Positions 25,033-34,468 of a DNA stretch of 64,000 nt are shown here, piece after piece. How positions within the stretch are numbered: the stretch's first letter is position 1; each line of letters opens with the position of its first letter. The notes under the pieces are model-generated. The model was given only the letters and a program-made list of their open reading frames with translations, was not told the DNA's origin and ran no database searches. Source of the DNA: JAIESQ01 sp964495375 (lineage in GTDB: Bacteria; Planctomycetota; Planctomycetia; Pirellulales; JAEUIK01). A program made the translations under genes and the position numbers. The stretch lies in contig CAZBWM010000028.1 of NCBI GenBank assembly GCA_964495375.1, positions 1 through 64,000 of the forward strand, given 5' to 3'.

Positions 25033-25530
25033 ATGTCCGACAACATGCGTTGGCGTTACGGCGACACCAAGCCGGTGATCAGCAAGCCGATCGCGGCGGC
25101 CGCGAAAATCGAAATCGGCGACCTCGTCGAGCAAGCGGCCGGCGGCGACGTCACCCCCGCCGCGTCGCATACCTGGAACACCGACCTGGCCACCACGCAA
25201 GGCGAGTTCCACGCCACCTTCCTGGGCATTGCCATGCAGCGCTCGCGCGGCACCGGCGACCCCGTGCAAGACAATGACCCGATCCGCGTCGCCACCGAAG
25301 GAGTCTTCGAGTTCGACTGCGCGGCAGCCACGTTCGAGCTCGGCACGCTCATCGCGCCGGCCAAGCAAACCGGCAACGCGCTCGAGAATCAGAAGGTCGT
25401 GGCGCTGACCGCCGGCAACGAGAACAAAGCGATCGGCCGCGTCGCCAAGCGTTATGCCACGAGCACTACGCGCGTGCTGGTCGACATCACGAGCACTGTG
25501 CTGGCCGGCGGCCCACAAGCAAAGGCGTAA
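25033..25530 (+). CDS. Capsid decoration/stabilisation protein (DUF2190-like)
   Basis: A 165-residue beta-rich protein starting MSDNMRWRYGDTKPV, with IEIGDLVEQ, FLGIAMQRSRG, IRVATEGVFEF and LVDITSTVL. The position between prohead protease and major capsid protein and the glycine/valine-rich strands fit the small head-decoration proteins annotated as DUF2190. GGAGAG lies upstream of the ATG. It was assigned by pattern and synteny, so the family call is moderate. Confidence 0.6.
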   Translation: MSDNMRWRYGDTKPVISKPIAAAAKIEIGDLVEQAAGGDVTPAASHTWNTDLATTQGEFHATFLGIAMQRSRGTGDPVQDNDPIRVATEGVFEFDCAAATFELGTLIAPAKQTGNALENQKVVALTAGNENKAIGRVAKRYATSTTRVLVDITSTVLAGGPQAKA

Positions 25531-25658
25531 GGAAGTGTTCAGTTTGCAGTGTTCAGTTTTCAGTGCATGCCACTGAAACCTGCCACTGAAAACTGAAAAC
25601 CGAAAACTGAAAACTCCTCTCCTTCACCAACTTTCCGCTAACCAGGAATCAACTTCCC

Positions 25659-26825
25659 ATGCCTACCATCAAGTATCGCGAACTTCGCCGACAGTATGAG
25701 CTCGACGGCCCGGCCCGCACCGTGCAGCACTTGAGCGAAGCCCTCACCGAGCATCACTTGCGCCCCAGCGACTTCTCGCTGCGCGACCTGGCCGAAGGGC
25801 TCGTGCCCGACGGCCGCGAGTGGGTTCGCCAGCTCGATCCTCGCAGTAGCGCCGGCGTCACACTGCAAGAAGCGGGCGGCGCCGTCGACATCTCCGCCTT
25901 CTCAAACATCACGGGCCAAATCGTCTACTCGACGTTGCTCGAGGCCTACCAACACGAGGCGTTCGTCGCTTCGCGGATCGTGAGCACCATCCCCACGCGG
26001 TTCGATGGCGAGAAGATTCCCGGCATCACCCGCCCGGCCGACGCGGTCGAAGAAGTCCGCCCCGGCATGCCGTATCCGAACCTCGGCTTCGGCGAAGACT
26101 ACATCGAAACGCCGTCGACCACCAAGCGCGGCTTCATCGTGCCGGTCACCAAGGAGGCGGTCTTTTTCGATCGCACAAATCTGGTGCTCAGTCGCGCGGC
26201 CGAAGTCGGCGAGATCCTCGGGCTGAACAAGGAGCGCCGCTTGCTCGACGTCGTGCTCGGCCTGGCCAACCCCTACAAGGCGAAAGGGGCCACGTTCAAC
26301 ACCTATCAAACGGCCACGCCCTGGGCGAACAAGCTCTCGGGCAACGAGCTCGTCGACTGGACCGACATCGATCGCGTCGAGCAGCTCCTGGCCGAAATGA
26401 TCGACCCGTCGACGGGCGAGCCGGTGCTCGTCGAGGCCAACACGGTGCTGGTGATGCCGGCCTATCGTCACGCGGCCAATCGTATTTTCAACGCCACCGA
26501 AATTCGCTACACGGGCACCAGCGCCGCGACGACCACGATCGCCCCGAACCCCGTGAGCGGTTACCGCGTGGAGTCGAGCCGGCTGGCCTATCAGCGACTT
26601 GTCGGCAGCGGCGTGTCGGCGGCCGACGCCAAGAAGTACTGGTTCGTCGGCGACTTCGCCCGGGCGTTCGCCTACATGGAGAACTGGCCGATCACGGTGG
26701 TGCAAGCGCCGCAGAATGACGAGGTCGACTTTACGCAGGACATCGTGTTGCGGTTCAAGGTCAGCGAGCGCGGCGCGGCGGCGGTCCTCAACCCGCGCTA
26801 CGCGGTGCTGTGCTACGACAGTTAA
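25659..26825 (+). CDS. HK97-fold major capsid protein
   Basis: A 388-residue protein. A helical N-terminal region (about 1-75) is followed by a core with EAYQHEAFVASRIVSTIPTR, the long spine-helix candidate NLVLSRAAEVGEILGLNKER, NTVLVMPAYRHAANRI in the A-domain and a final beta-strand IVLRFKVSERGAAAVLNPRY, which is typical of HK97-type shells. AGGAA precedes the ATG. Place in the head-gene order supports the call. It is expected to be the most abundant virion protein. Confidence 0.8.
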   Translation: MPTIKYRELRRQYELDGPARTVQHLSEALTEHHLRPSDFSLRDLAEGLVPDGREWVRQLDPRSSAGVTLQEAGGAVDISAFSNITGQIVYSTLLEAYQHEAFVASRIVSTIPTRFDGEKIPGITRPADAVEEVRPGMPYPNLGFGEDYIETPSTTKRGFIVPVTKEAVFFDRTNLVLSRAAEVGEILGLNKERRLLDVVLGLANPYKAKGATFNTYQTATPWANKLSGNELVDWTDIDRVEQLLAEMIDPSTGEPVLVEANTVLVMPAYRHAANRIFNATEIRYTGTSAATTTIAPNPVSGYRVESSRLAYQRLVGSGVSAADAKKYWFVGDFARAFAYMENWPITVVQAPQNDEVDFTQDIVLRFKVSERGAAAVLNPRYAVLCYDS

Positions 26826-26854
26826 GTAGTGCGGAACGCGCGAGTCGACTCTTG

Positions 26855-26967
26855 TTAGCCGCGGGATTCATCCCGCGCGCTAGCTTGAAGTACGACAACT
26901 CGCCCACAGCGATTCTAGTGCGACGTCAAACCAGCTAGCGCGCGGAGCAAGCTCTGCGGCTAACAAA
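26855..26967. repeat. Repeat family A copy after the capsid gene
   Basis: TTAGCCGCGGGATTCATCCC to GAGCAAGCTCTGCGGCTAAC; followed by a CTGAACACCGACCACTGAAA tract to 27000. Confidence 0.9.
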
Positions 26968-27031
26968 CTGAACACCGACCACTGAAAACTGAGAACTGGT
27001 CCCAAATCCCTAACCCCAGATCCCTATTCCC

Positions 27032-27550
27032 ATGCCAACAGGACAAGTCAACTCGCCGACTCAAAGCGCGCTCGGCTATCGGCAGATCACCCTGCCGGTG
27101 TCGGTCGTCAGCGACTGGGTCGATCTCTGCACCGCGCCGACCGCGGCCGAAGCCGATTCCGGCGTGATGGCCGGCGGCGCGGTCGTCGCACCGACGCTCG
27201 TCACCCGCGCCGCGCAAAACTGGCTCTACGTGGCCGGGCTCGGCAGCACGGTGCAACTGCGGCTCAAGTATCCGACCGCCGGCACGGTCACCACCAGCCC
27301 GGTGGTGCAACCGTTCGGCCGCGACCGCCGCGGCGCGCCGCAACGCCTGGTCGACGGCTCAGGCGTCCACGCGCTCGTGCTCTCAGTCGATCCCGTGAAC
27401 GACGTGCGCGATAGCGCCACGCCGCAGATGAGCTACACGCAACCGGTCGAAATCGATGCCGATGGTTGTGCTGAAGTGCTGGCCGCCGTGCGCACGGCCC
27501 TGGCCGGCACCGGCCTCACCGGCGCGACGATCCAAGCGCGCGTGAAGTAG
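27032..27550 (+). CDS. Virion-associated hypothetical protein (172 aa)
   Basis: A 172-residue beta-rich protein (MPTGQVNSPTQSALGYRQIT, then WLYVAGLGSTVQLRLKYPTAGT) with a charged middle (FGRDRRGAPQRL) and a helical end (EVLAAVRTALAGTGL). No family was recognised. It directly follows the major capsid gene and could be a second decoration protein or a head-completion factor. There is no clear Shine-Dalgarno sequence; the ATG follows spacer repeat. Confidence 0.55.
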   Translation: MPTGQVNSPTQSALGYRQITLPVSVVSDWVDLCTAPTAAEADSGVMAGGAVVAPTLVTRAAQNWLYVAGLGSTVQLRLKYPTAGTVTTSPVVQPFGRDRRGAPQRLVDGSGVHALVLSVDPVNDVRDSATPQMSYTQPVEIDADGCAEVLAAVRTALAGTGLTGATIQARVK

Positions 27551-27559
27551 TTCCACTTG

Positions 27560-27670
27560 TTAGCCGCGGGACTTGTCCCGCGCGCTAGCTGGTGCGACTG
27601 AGCGCCGCAGACTAGCTCACTACTCAACGTCGAACGAGCTAGCGCGCGGAGTAAACTCCGCGGCTAACAA
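27560..27670. repeat. Repeat family A copy
   Basis: TTAGCCGCGGGACTTGTCCC to GAGTAAACTCCGCGGCTAAC, followed by TGAAAAC units up to the next ATG at 27709. Confidence 0.9.
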
Positions 27671-27708
27671 ACTGAAAACTGAACTCTGAAAACTGAAAAC
27701 TCACTACC

Positions 27709-29985
27709 ATGCCCCTCATCAAACAAATCTCCGGCAGTCAGGCGAGCTACGCCACGCTCTCGGCGCAAAGCGGCCTCACGTTTCTGGCGACGACCGACGT
27801 CCCGCCCGGTTCCGCCGCGACGGGCGTGTTGCAATCGGTCGAAGCCCAAGCGGCCAGCTTGCGGATCGATGCCGCCAATAGCGCGTGCCCAAACGCCGGC
27901 GATCACTACTGGTTGCGGTTCTGGGTTCGCGCGCTGCGCACGGCCGGTACGCTGCCTGCCGCGCAAAGCACTTACGGCATTTATCTCTGGGACGGCGCGA
28001 GCAACTTTCTCACGCTCAAGTTCGAGACCAACGGTGCCGCAGCCCTCGGCTGGACGCCCGCCCGCGGCCGCGCCGGCATCTCGGCCGGCACGTCGTCGGC
28101 GCTCATGCAAGCCACCGGTGAAGAATGGCTCGGCTGGGGCGATTGGTGCGAGCTGGTCGTCCACGTACAGCGTCACGCCAGCGCCGGTCAGTGGCGCATC
28201 TTCGTCAACGGCGTGCTGGCGAGTCATGAAACTGGGCTCGATACCAACAGCACGTTCAATTGGGCGGCACTCGGCGGGCAATCGCTCATGCTCGATTTGC
28301 CGGCCTGGAGCGGCGTCGTCTGGCAAGTCTGCGGGCCGCTGGAAAGCTACAGCGGCACCGACATCGTCGTGCGGCCGCAGTTCGCCCTCAATGGCCTCGC
28401 GGCGTTCACCAATCAACTCCACTTGCCTTGCGCCACGGCACAAGCCGGCGCGCTGGTGCAAGGGTGCTTCGGCCAGGTCTCCGGCACCGGCACCGTGACG
28501 CTCGATACCGAGTATCTCAATCAGATTGGTTCGCCTTGTCGCCGTCGATTGATCTTCGCCGGCAACGGCAACTCGCCGGTCTGGACGACGCTCAATGCCG
28601 TCGGCGCGCTCCCCTTCAACGAGCAAGGTTGGGCGACGCTGGCCATCAGCGACCTGCTCGTGCCTGACGGCACCTCAGCCATCTGGCAAATCAACAAAGC
28701 CGGCGGCGCCGCGCTTTGGAAAATCTTTGCCAGCAGCGGAACGCTGTTTGCCGCCTACGACACCGGACAATTCGCCAACCTCGGGCGCTATGCGACCGCA
28801 GCCCGCCACGTGTTCTTGCTGCACCTCAATCGCGACGGCCGCGCCGCGCTCTCGCTCATCGATCTGACCTCGTCCCCTGGGCAGAACGTCGGTGGCTACC
28901 TGACCACCACGCACAGCCAGCCGCTCCCCGATTGGACTCCGCAAGACATCGGCGCCATGTCGCTCACCGCGCTCCCCAGCGCCAGCAACATCGAAATGGG
29001 TTTCATGGCCGCCTGCCGCCGCCCGACCCTCTACACCCTCGATAGCCTGTCGAGCACGTTGCACACGCCGGGCTCGGGCAACACGACACCGCTGCACAAC
29101 GCGCACGGCATCGCCCGCAGCTTTCCGATGCAACGCGAATGCCAGTGCCTGCCGGGCGGGTTCTATCCGCTCAAGCACTTGGGGCTCGAACGGCGCGTGC
29201 TGCTGGCGCCGTTGGGGCGTCCCGGCTTGCGGCGGCTCGATTGGACGCGCAACGTGCTCGGCCCGCTCCTCAACACGGCCGGCTGCGAAGTCATCGCCTT
29301 CGACGCCGGCAGCGTGAACGACATCACCGGCATTCAAGCGGGCGACGCAGCCGTCGTGCTCGCCGAGCTGCGCGGCAACTTCGACACCTTCCTGCGTTGG
29401 GCCATCGATCGCGATTGCGCCGTCTGGATCGCCACGATGCTGCCGCGCGATCTACGCTCGGTCGCCATCACTGGGGTGACCGCCGCCAATCCGGCCGTGA
29501 TCACCGCGCCAGGGCACGGCCAGACCGGCACCATCCGCCTGGCCGTCTCCGGCGTCGTCGGCACCGGCGCGATGTCCAATATCAACACGTTCGTCAACTT
29601 CGCCGAAGTGCTCGACGCCAACACGATTCGCATGACCGGCGTCAACACTTCCGGCGGCGCGTACACCAGTGGCGGCACCGCCCGCGGTTACTCGCCGGGC
29701 GAGCTGGCGGCGATCGCGGCCTTTAACCACCACATCCGGCAAAGCGCGGCGCGTCACCAGAACCAAGCACTGCTGGTGCTCAGCGATATCGAAGCCGATG
29801 CCGCGGCCAACCCAGCCACTTACCCGAACAACAACACCTTCTGGGCCGACTTCACCCATCCGCAAACCGGCGCCGGCACGGCGGGCAGCCAGGTCGTCGC
29901 CGAACGGATGGTGCTGTCGCGCGTCACGCCCCCCACATCATTGCGGCGCCGGCGCTGGCCGCGGCGCTTGGTAGCCCGTAACTAA
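27709..29985 (+). CDS. Lectin-like and SGNH-hydrolase virion protein with inserted E1-FCCH-like domain
   Basis: A 758-residue protein. The N-terminal part (about 1-220) has concanavalin/LamG-like strands (YWLRFWVRA, WCELVVHVQRH, QWRIFVNGVLASHE). Around residues 485-755 it looks like a split SGNH hydrolase: GSVND (G-x-N-D) near 535 and FWADFTHPQTG with the D-x-x-H pair near 714-717. Between them lies GVTAANPAVITAPGHGQTG ... YTSGGTA, matching the ubiquitin-activating-enzyme FCCH-type insert seen in phage fibres. This suggests a host-surface binding and deacetylating protein. The block I GDS motif was not identified. Confidence 0.6.
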   Translation: MPLIKQISGSQASYATLSAQSGLTFLATTDVPPGSAATGVLQSVEAQAASLRIDAANSACPNAGDHYWLRFWVRALRTAGTLPAAQSTYGIYLWDGASNFLTLKFETNGAAALGWTPARGRAGISAGTSSALMQATGEEWLGWGDWCELVVHVQRHASAGQWRIFVNGVLASHETGLDTNSTFNWAALGGQSLMLDLPAWSGVVWQVCGPLESYSGTDIVVRPQFALNGLAAFTNQLHLPCATAQAGALVQGCFGQVSGTGTVTLDTEYLNQIGSPCRRRLIFAGNGNSPVWTTLNAVGALPFNEQGWATLAISDLLVPDGTSAIWQINKAGGAALWKIFASSGTLFAAYDTGQFANLGRYATAARHVFLLHLNRDGRAALSLIDLTSSPGQNVGGYLTTTHSQPLPDWTPQDIGAMSLTALPSASNIEMGFMAACRRPTLYTLDSLSSTLHTPGSGNTTPLHNAHGIARSFPMQRECQCLPGGFYPLKHLGLERRVLLAPLGRPGLRRLDWTRNVLGPLLNTAGCEVIAFDAGSVNDITGIQAGDAAVVLAELRGNFDTFLRWAIDRDCAVWIATMLPRDLRSVAITGVTAANPAVITAPGHGQTGTIRLAVSGVVGTGAMSNINTFVNFAEVLDANTIRMTGVNTSGGAYTSGGTARGYSPGELAAIAAFNHHIRQSAARHQNQALLVLSDIEADAAANPATYPNNNTFWADFTHPQTGAGTAGSQVVAERMVLSRVTPPTSLRRRRWPRRLVARN

Positions 29986-30114
29986 AGATCGGCCGCAAAA
30001 ACAAGTGACGAAGAACTGCTCGTCGAACTCCTCTCCCCTTGCGGGAGAGGGGACGGTGAAGGGTTCAGTAAATCAGGAAGTTCTTTGTCGGCCGTCTCCA
30101 AGAAAGACCAAAAC

Positions 30115-30330
30115 ATGACCGACCTCGAAATGCTGGCTGCCATCCGCACGCAAGCGCTCACCACGATCGCCGCGATCACCGCCGATCCCAAGCCCAGTTA
30201 CGCCCTCGACGGCCAGACCGTCCGCTGGGCCGAGTATCTCGCGCAGTTGCAGGCGACAGTCGATTGGTGCGACGCCCGGCTGTCGGCCGACGAACCGTTT
30301 GAAATCCGTTCACAAGGACTCTCCGGATGA
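30115..30330 (+). CDS. Small phage-type protein (71 aa), head-tail region
   Basis: A 71-residue acidic helical protein, MTDLEMLAAIRTQALTTIAA, then YALDGQTVRWAEYLAQL and a C-terminal EPFEIRSQGLSG. Small proteins of this look commonly sit between capsid and connector genes in phages, with unknown role. The alternative TTG start at 30085 has AGGAAG 4 nt upstream and would add 10 residues. Its stop overlaps the ATG of the next gene (ATGA). Confidence 0.6.
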   Translation: MTDLEMLAAIRTQALTTIAAITADPKPSYALDGQTVRWAEYLAQLQATVDWCDARLSADEPFEIRSQGLSG

Positions 30331-30659
30331 CACTCGACTTTGATCCCGCCGATCTCGGCGTCGTCGACGGGACGCTGCCGATCACGATCGAGCGCACCAC
30401 GCCGTCGGGCACAGTCACGGTCGAAGTTGCCGGCGCCCTGCGCGGTCGCTTCGAGCGCGGCGCGCCGGCCGCCATCGCCGGCGTGTCACTCGAGCCCGAG
30501 ACAACCGTCTGGCATTTGCCCAGCTCGGAGCTTGACGACTTCGAGCCGCGGCCAGGCGACACGCTCACCGTCGCCGGCGCGAGCCACGTAATCACGGCCG
30601 CCGCGCGCGTCACGCTCGGCACCCGCTGGCGCGTGGTCACGCAGGCGCTACGAGGTTGA
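30327..30659 (+). CDS. Head-tail joining-like protein (110 aa)
   Basis: A 110-residue beta-rich protein (MTLDFDPADLGVVDGTLPIT, then TVTVEVAGALRGRFER, WHLPSSELDDFEPRPGDTL, VITAAARVTLGTRWRVV). The motif of a strand pair followed by P-x-x-G-D-x-L and a terminal W-R-V-V strand resembles small phage head-tail joining proteins. Coupled to the preceding gene by ATGA. No direct family match is claimed. Confidence 0.5.
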   Translation: MTLDFDPADLGVVDGTLPITIERTTPSGTVTVEVAGALRGRFERGAPAAIAGVSLEPETTVWHLPSSELDDFEPRPGDTLTVAGASHVITAAARVTLGTRWRVVTQALRG

Positions 30660-31321
30660 ACGAAAGCCGACGCGATGCTGACTTGGTGTGCCACTGCTTG
30701 GAAGTCGGCCGATATCGCGCTGTGTTTCGCTTCGTCGTCCGCCGACGAACAAGCAGTGCCGGGGACTGGAGTCGTTCCGGCCATCGGCTTTGCCAAACGA
30801 AAAAACGTTGACCGGAAGGACTGCTGTCCCCCTTGGCCTGCGATGCAACCTCAGTGTGCCACTGCTTGCTCGTCGCGGAGCGAACTACGGCATTACGTTC
30901 GGTGAAGAACGCGACGAGGAAGCAGTGCCGTGCCGCACGCCAACCAACGCAGCACTGCTTGTCGGCCCAATGAGACAACAAGCGACGATCTCAACCTGCC
31001 GCCAAGCAGTGGCACACTAACCTTGCAAGTTGTCCACAACACACCAACCATGCAGACCTCGCGCAAAGTCGCCAAGGCGCAAAGGAATCCAAGTAGACAA
31101 CTCAAACCGCAGAGGTCGCAGAAGTACACAGAAACGAGCTGATGACCGCTCGCGCCCTAGATCATGCAAAACTTCTTCTGTGTCATTCTGTGCCTTCTGC
31201 GGATCACAACTCCCCCCGTCCTCTTTGCGCCTTAGCGCCTTGGCGCGAGATCTTCCCCCCCGCTTCGTGACACCTTGGTGACCTTCGTGCTCTTGGTGTC
31301 CAACTCACGCATCACAAACCA
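30660..31321. repeat. 662-bp spacer: double family F element and other repeats
   Basis: 30687-31018 contains two nested GTGCCACTGCTTG units with a GGGGACTGGAGTCGTTCC/CCGGAAGGACTGCTGTCCCC pair. 31060-31260 has CTCGCGCAAAGTCGCCAAGG, CGCAGAGGTCGCAGAAG and their inverses CTTCTGTGTCATTCTGTGCC and TTAGCGCCTTGGCGCGAGA. No gene is supported. Confidence 0.8.
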
Positions 31322-32551
31322 ATGACCGCTACCGAACCACAATTCACCACCGCCGACGTCGACCCGCTCTGGCTGCGGATCATGGCCGCCGCGCAAACGC
31401 GCATCCGAGCTCTCGATCTCGCCGGCCTGCCCGACGAAGCCGTGCTCGTCCGCCCGGTGCCCAGCGATCGAGACGTTGGCGCCGGCCGCTCGCACGCGCT
31501 CCCCGTCGTCGAGATCACGCCGCATCAGTCCGCGCGCGAAACAGCCAAACATGGCAACCTGTTTAATGCGATTGAATACAGCGTGCAGGTCACCTTTCTG
31601 GCCGCCGATCGCCCCGACTTGCCGGCGAACCTCGCCCGCTGGCTCACCTGGCGCGAACAGATCGCCACGGCCTTCCGCCATCAGCCGCTCGTCGACATCG
31701 ACGAAGTAATCGATTGCACGGTCGACCCAAGTGAAGCCGTGCAGCCGGCCGCGCTCGTGCGGCAGAATCTTTGGGCGTCGACGCTCGTGCTCCGCTTCAC
31801 GGTCCGCGGCCCCAGCTTCGTGGTTCTCAAGTACGGCGGCTACACGCACGCGCTCGGCGAAGTGACGCTGGCGATTTCGTCGCGACCGCACTTCAATCCG
31901 CGCGGCCTGCACGATGCCACGCTCGAGCGTTGGGAAATCAGCGGGCTGCTGCGCGCCGACACGCCAGCCGCCTTGACCACGGCGATCGACGCGCTCGTAG
32001 CAGCTTATGCCGTGCCCGAGCAGAATCTCGGCCTCTACCTGGCCGATGGCACGACCCCCACCAGTCACCTGCTCCCCTCGGCCGACACGCTCGGCGGCAC
32101 GCGCGTCGTCGAGGGGCCCGACTTTCCCGCCAGCGTGGGCGGAGAATACTCGCTCCACCGCGGCTACCGCATTGTCGTCGAAGGGCTGGTGCCGCTCGCC
32201 GGCGCCGAGCTCGATCTCCTGCTGCGCGAAGAATCGATCACACTCGTTGGCGGTGGACCGCGGTTCGTCTACCTGCAAACCATTGCTGGGCCGCCGCGCC
32301 GGCAGCAAGTCGCCGAGCAAACCCCCTACGTCGCTCAGCAGTCAGGCCGCGCGATCGGCCGCGCCGCGTATCCGTCGGCCAACGCGCCGCTGTGGCCCAC
32401 AGCAGAGCATGTGGATCGTCGGCAGCTCGTGCGCCGCACGCCGCGCGTCGTAGCGACCACCGCCGGCCAGTCGCTCACCGATTTCGAAATCGCCTGGCAG
32501 TTCGAGTTTGAAAGCGACGTGCCCCTCCTCGGCGGACCAACGACACCATGA
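31322..32551 (+). CDS. Virion-region hypothetical protein (409 aa)
   Basis: A 409-residue protein. The first ~170 residues (MTATEPQFTTADVDPLWLRI; NLFNAIEYSVQVTFLAADRP; ASTLVLRFTVRGP) read like a tail-terminator or connector fold. The second part (about 175-409) contains FVVLKYGGYTHALGEV, YLADGTTPTSHLLPSADTLG and a final DFEIAWQFEFESD strand. It follows the joining-like gene, so it probably belongs to the neck or short tail. No family was identified; a fusion of a connector with a second structural domain is possible. Confidence 0.5.
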   Translation: MTATEPQFTTADVDPLWLRIMAAAQTRIRALDLAGLPDEAVLVRPVPSDRDVGAGRSHALPVVEITPHQSARETAKHGNLFNAIEYSVQVTFLAADRPDLPANLARWLTWREQIATAFRHQPLVDIDEVIDCTVDPSEAVQPAALVRQNLWASTLVLRFTVRGPSFVVLKYGGYTHALGEVTLAISSRPHFNPRGLHDATLERWEISGLLRADTPAALTTAIDALVAAYAVPEQNLGLYLADGTTPTSHLLPSADTLGGTRVVEGPDFPASVGGEYSLHRGYRIVVEGLVPLAGAELDLLLREESITLVGGGPRFVYLQTIAGPPRRQQVAEQTPYVAQQSGRAIGRAAYPSANAPLWPTAEHVDRRQLVRRTPRVVATTAGQSLTDFEIAWQFEFESDVPLLGGPTTP

Positions 32552-32929
32552 AGAAGAGCCTCACGCAAAGCCGCCAAGGCGCAAAGAAGACTGCGAATGC
32601 CGATTTCACGCGGAGCCGCAGAGGATGCGGAGAATTGTAGGGTGTGCGCAGCACACCAGCTTGCCTGCCAGTGAATACGGCCTCGCGCAAAGTCGCAAAG
32701 GCGCCAAGAGATACACGTAGACAACTCAATCCACAGAAATCGCAGAAGGACGCAGAAGTGGAACAGCTCAACGCTCCCTCTATGTCCTTCTGTGTCTTCT
32801 GCGGATCAAGACTCCCCCCGTCCTCTTTGCACCTTGGCGCGAGATCCTTCCCCGCTTTGTGAACCCTTCGTGTTCTTCGTGCTCTTTGTGTCCAACAACA
32901 ACGTTCGCAACTCTTGTAAGTGAACTTCC
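32552..32929. repeat. 378-bp spacer of repeats
   Basis: CACGCAAAGCCGCCAAGGCG, a GTAGGGTGTGCGCAGCACACC copy at about 32637-32658, CTCGCGCAAAGTCGCAAAGG, CCACAGAAATCGCAGAAGG and the inverse CTTCTGTGTCTTCTGCGGAT, then GTTCTTCGTGCTCTTTGTG. No gene is supported. Confidence 0.7.
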
Positions 32930-34468
32930 ATGTCAGACGTGCAAGCACAAGTCGCGTTCGCCGGGGTCGATCAGGTGATCGCGGCCCGCCTGCGCTTCGA
33001 GCCTGGTGTCGCGCCGAGCGTCTGCTGGTTGGACATCGTGCCGCAAGCAGCGCTGGCCAGCGAACAGGGGATGCTCGAGCTCTCCTGCGGCGACACTTAC
33101 CTGGCGCTGCCCGATTGCCAGGTCGATCGCGCGTCGCTGGTCCGCAACGGCGACGGCCACATCGAGCGGTTGGCCATCTTCGATCGTCGCTGGCGCTGGA
33201 ACTTCGCTCAACTCAGTGGCCACTATAACCAGCGGCACGACAATGCCACGCTGGTCGACGGCACCGAGCGCACGCCCGACGAGTTGGCCGCGCTCTGCTT
33301 CGACGCGCTCGGCGAACTGACAGCGGAAACCGCCTCCCTGGCCACGGCCGCGCGCCCCGCGTTTCAGGCGACCGCCGCATCCGCTTCGCAACTGCTCGGC
33401 CGGCTTGTCGAGCAATTCGGTTGTCGCGTGGCGCTGGGGCTCGATAACACGGCCCGTGTTTGTCTGTTGCGTGGCGGAATCGAATTGCCGATCTCGCTCG
33501 ACGTGATGCGCGCCGGCTCGCGCGCGATTGGCCCGGCGCGTCCCGAGCGCCTGCGCATTGTCGGAGGTCCGACCCGTTATCAGTGCGATCTGCGGCTCGA
33601 AGCGGTCGGCCCTGAGCTCGATGGCCGCATCGTGCCGATCGACGATTTGTCGTACACTCCCTCTGGCGGTTGGGGCACGGCCGATCTCGAGCACTTTCAG
33701 GCGATCGCCGACCTGAAGCTGCGCGAGCTCGCCTTGCAGAGCGTCTTCCGCTGGTATCGCGTCAGCGTGCCGGTCGAATTGCCGGCGAGTGAAATGCTCG
33801 CCGAGCGGCAGCGTTTTCTGCCGCTGCACGCCGCGCAGATCGAGCTCGAAGCGGCCACCGCAGGCGTGCGGCCACGCGGTCGTGCGCCGTTGGTATTTGG
33901 CCGCTGGTGCGATTATCCCTGGCAGAGTGCCAATCGCGCGGCAACCCTCGCGCCCCTTGCGCGGCCCCCCAGCGCCGCCGAGGCCCCGGCGATCGTCAGC
34001 ACGCCCTTCGACTTAGATGCCTCGGGCGGATTAGTGATATTCGCGGCGCCGGTCGTCCGCTACGCAGGCAGCAATCGCTTCGCGCCGGCCGAGCTGGTGT
34101 TGCGCACCGCGATCGGTGTGCGCGAAAGTAGCACGAACCAACCGCGCCGCTGGCAGCTCGATCGCGAATTGGTCCCCGGCGGTTCGACCACCGCGGTCGA
34201 AATCGTCGACGAGCTGACGCGCTGCCTGGTGTTGGAGTACGACGCCGGCGACTACTCGCTCACGGGCGCGACCGACAACGCCGCGGCGCTGGCGGTTGAG
34301 GCCGACGTCTATCTCGATGCGCTCCAGCGGCGCCATGCTGAGCGCACACCGCAGTTCGTCGAGTACGCCGGCTTGCAGCCACTGGCGCCCGACGGCTCAA
34401 TCGACGCGGTCGAGTGGTCGATCGGCCCTGAGGGCGCTACCACCCGCGCCTGGCGCGACACGACGTAG
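32930..34468 (+). CDS. Virion-region hypothetical protein (512 aa), possible tail hub
   Basis: A 512-residue protein. The N-terminal third is beta-rich (VQAQVAFAGVDQVIAARLRF; HIERLAIFDRRWRWNF) and is followed by a helical TPDELAALCFDALGEL...ASQLLGRLVEQFGC segment and VCLLRGGIELPI, a layout reminiscent of phage tail-hub/gpD-like proteins. The C-terminal half has mixed strands (ELVLRTAIGVRES; CLVLEYDAGDYSLTGATDNA). The assignment is by general shape and position only; no motif proves it. Confidence 0.45.
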   Translation: MSDVQAQVAFAGVDQVIAARLRFEPGVAPSVCWLDIVPQAALASEQGMLELSCGDTYLALPDCQVDRASLVRNGDGHIERLAIFDRRWRWNFAQLSGHYNQRHDNATLVDGTERTPDELAALCFDALGELTAETASLATAARPAFQATAASASQLLGRLVEQFGCRVALGLDNTARVCLLRGGIELPISLDVMRAGSRAIGPARPERLRIVGGPTRYQCDLRLEAVGPELDGRIVPIDDLSYTPSGGWGTADLEHFQAIADLKLRELALQSVFRWYRVSVPVELPASEMLAERQRFLPLHAAQIELEAATAGVRPRGRAPLVFGRWCDYPWQSANRAATLAPLARPPSAAEAPAIVSTPFDLDASGGLVIFAAPVVRYAGSNRFAPAELVLRTAIGVRESSTNQPRRWQLDRELVPGGSTTAVEIVDELTRCLVLEYDAGDYSLTGATDNAAALAVEADVYLDALQRRHAERTPQFVEYAGLQPLAPDGSIDAVEWSIGPEGATTRAWRDTT

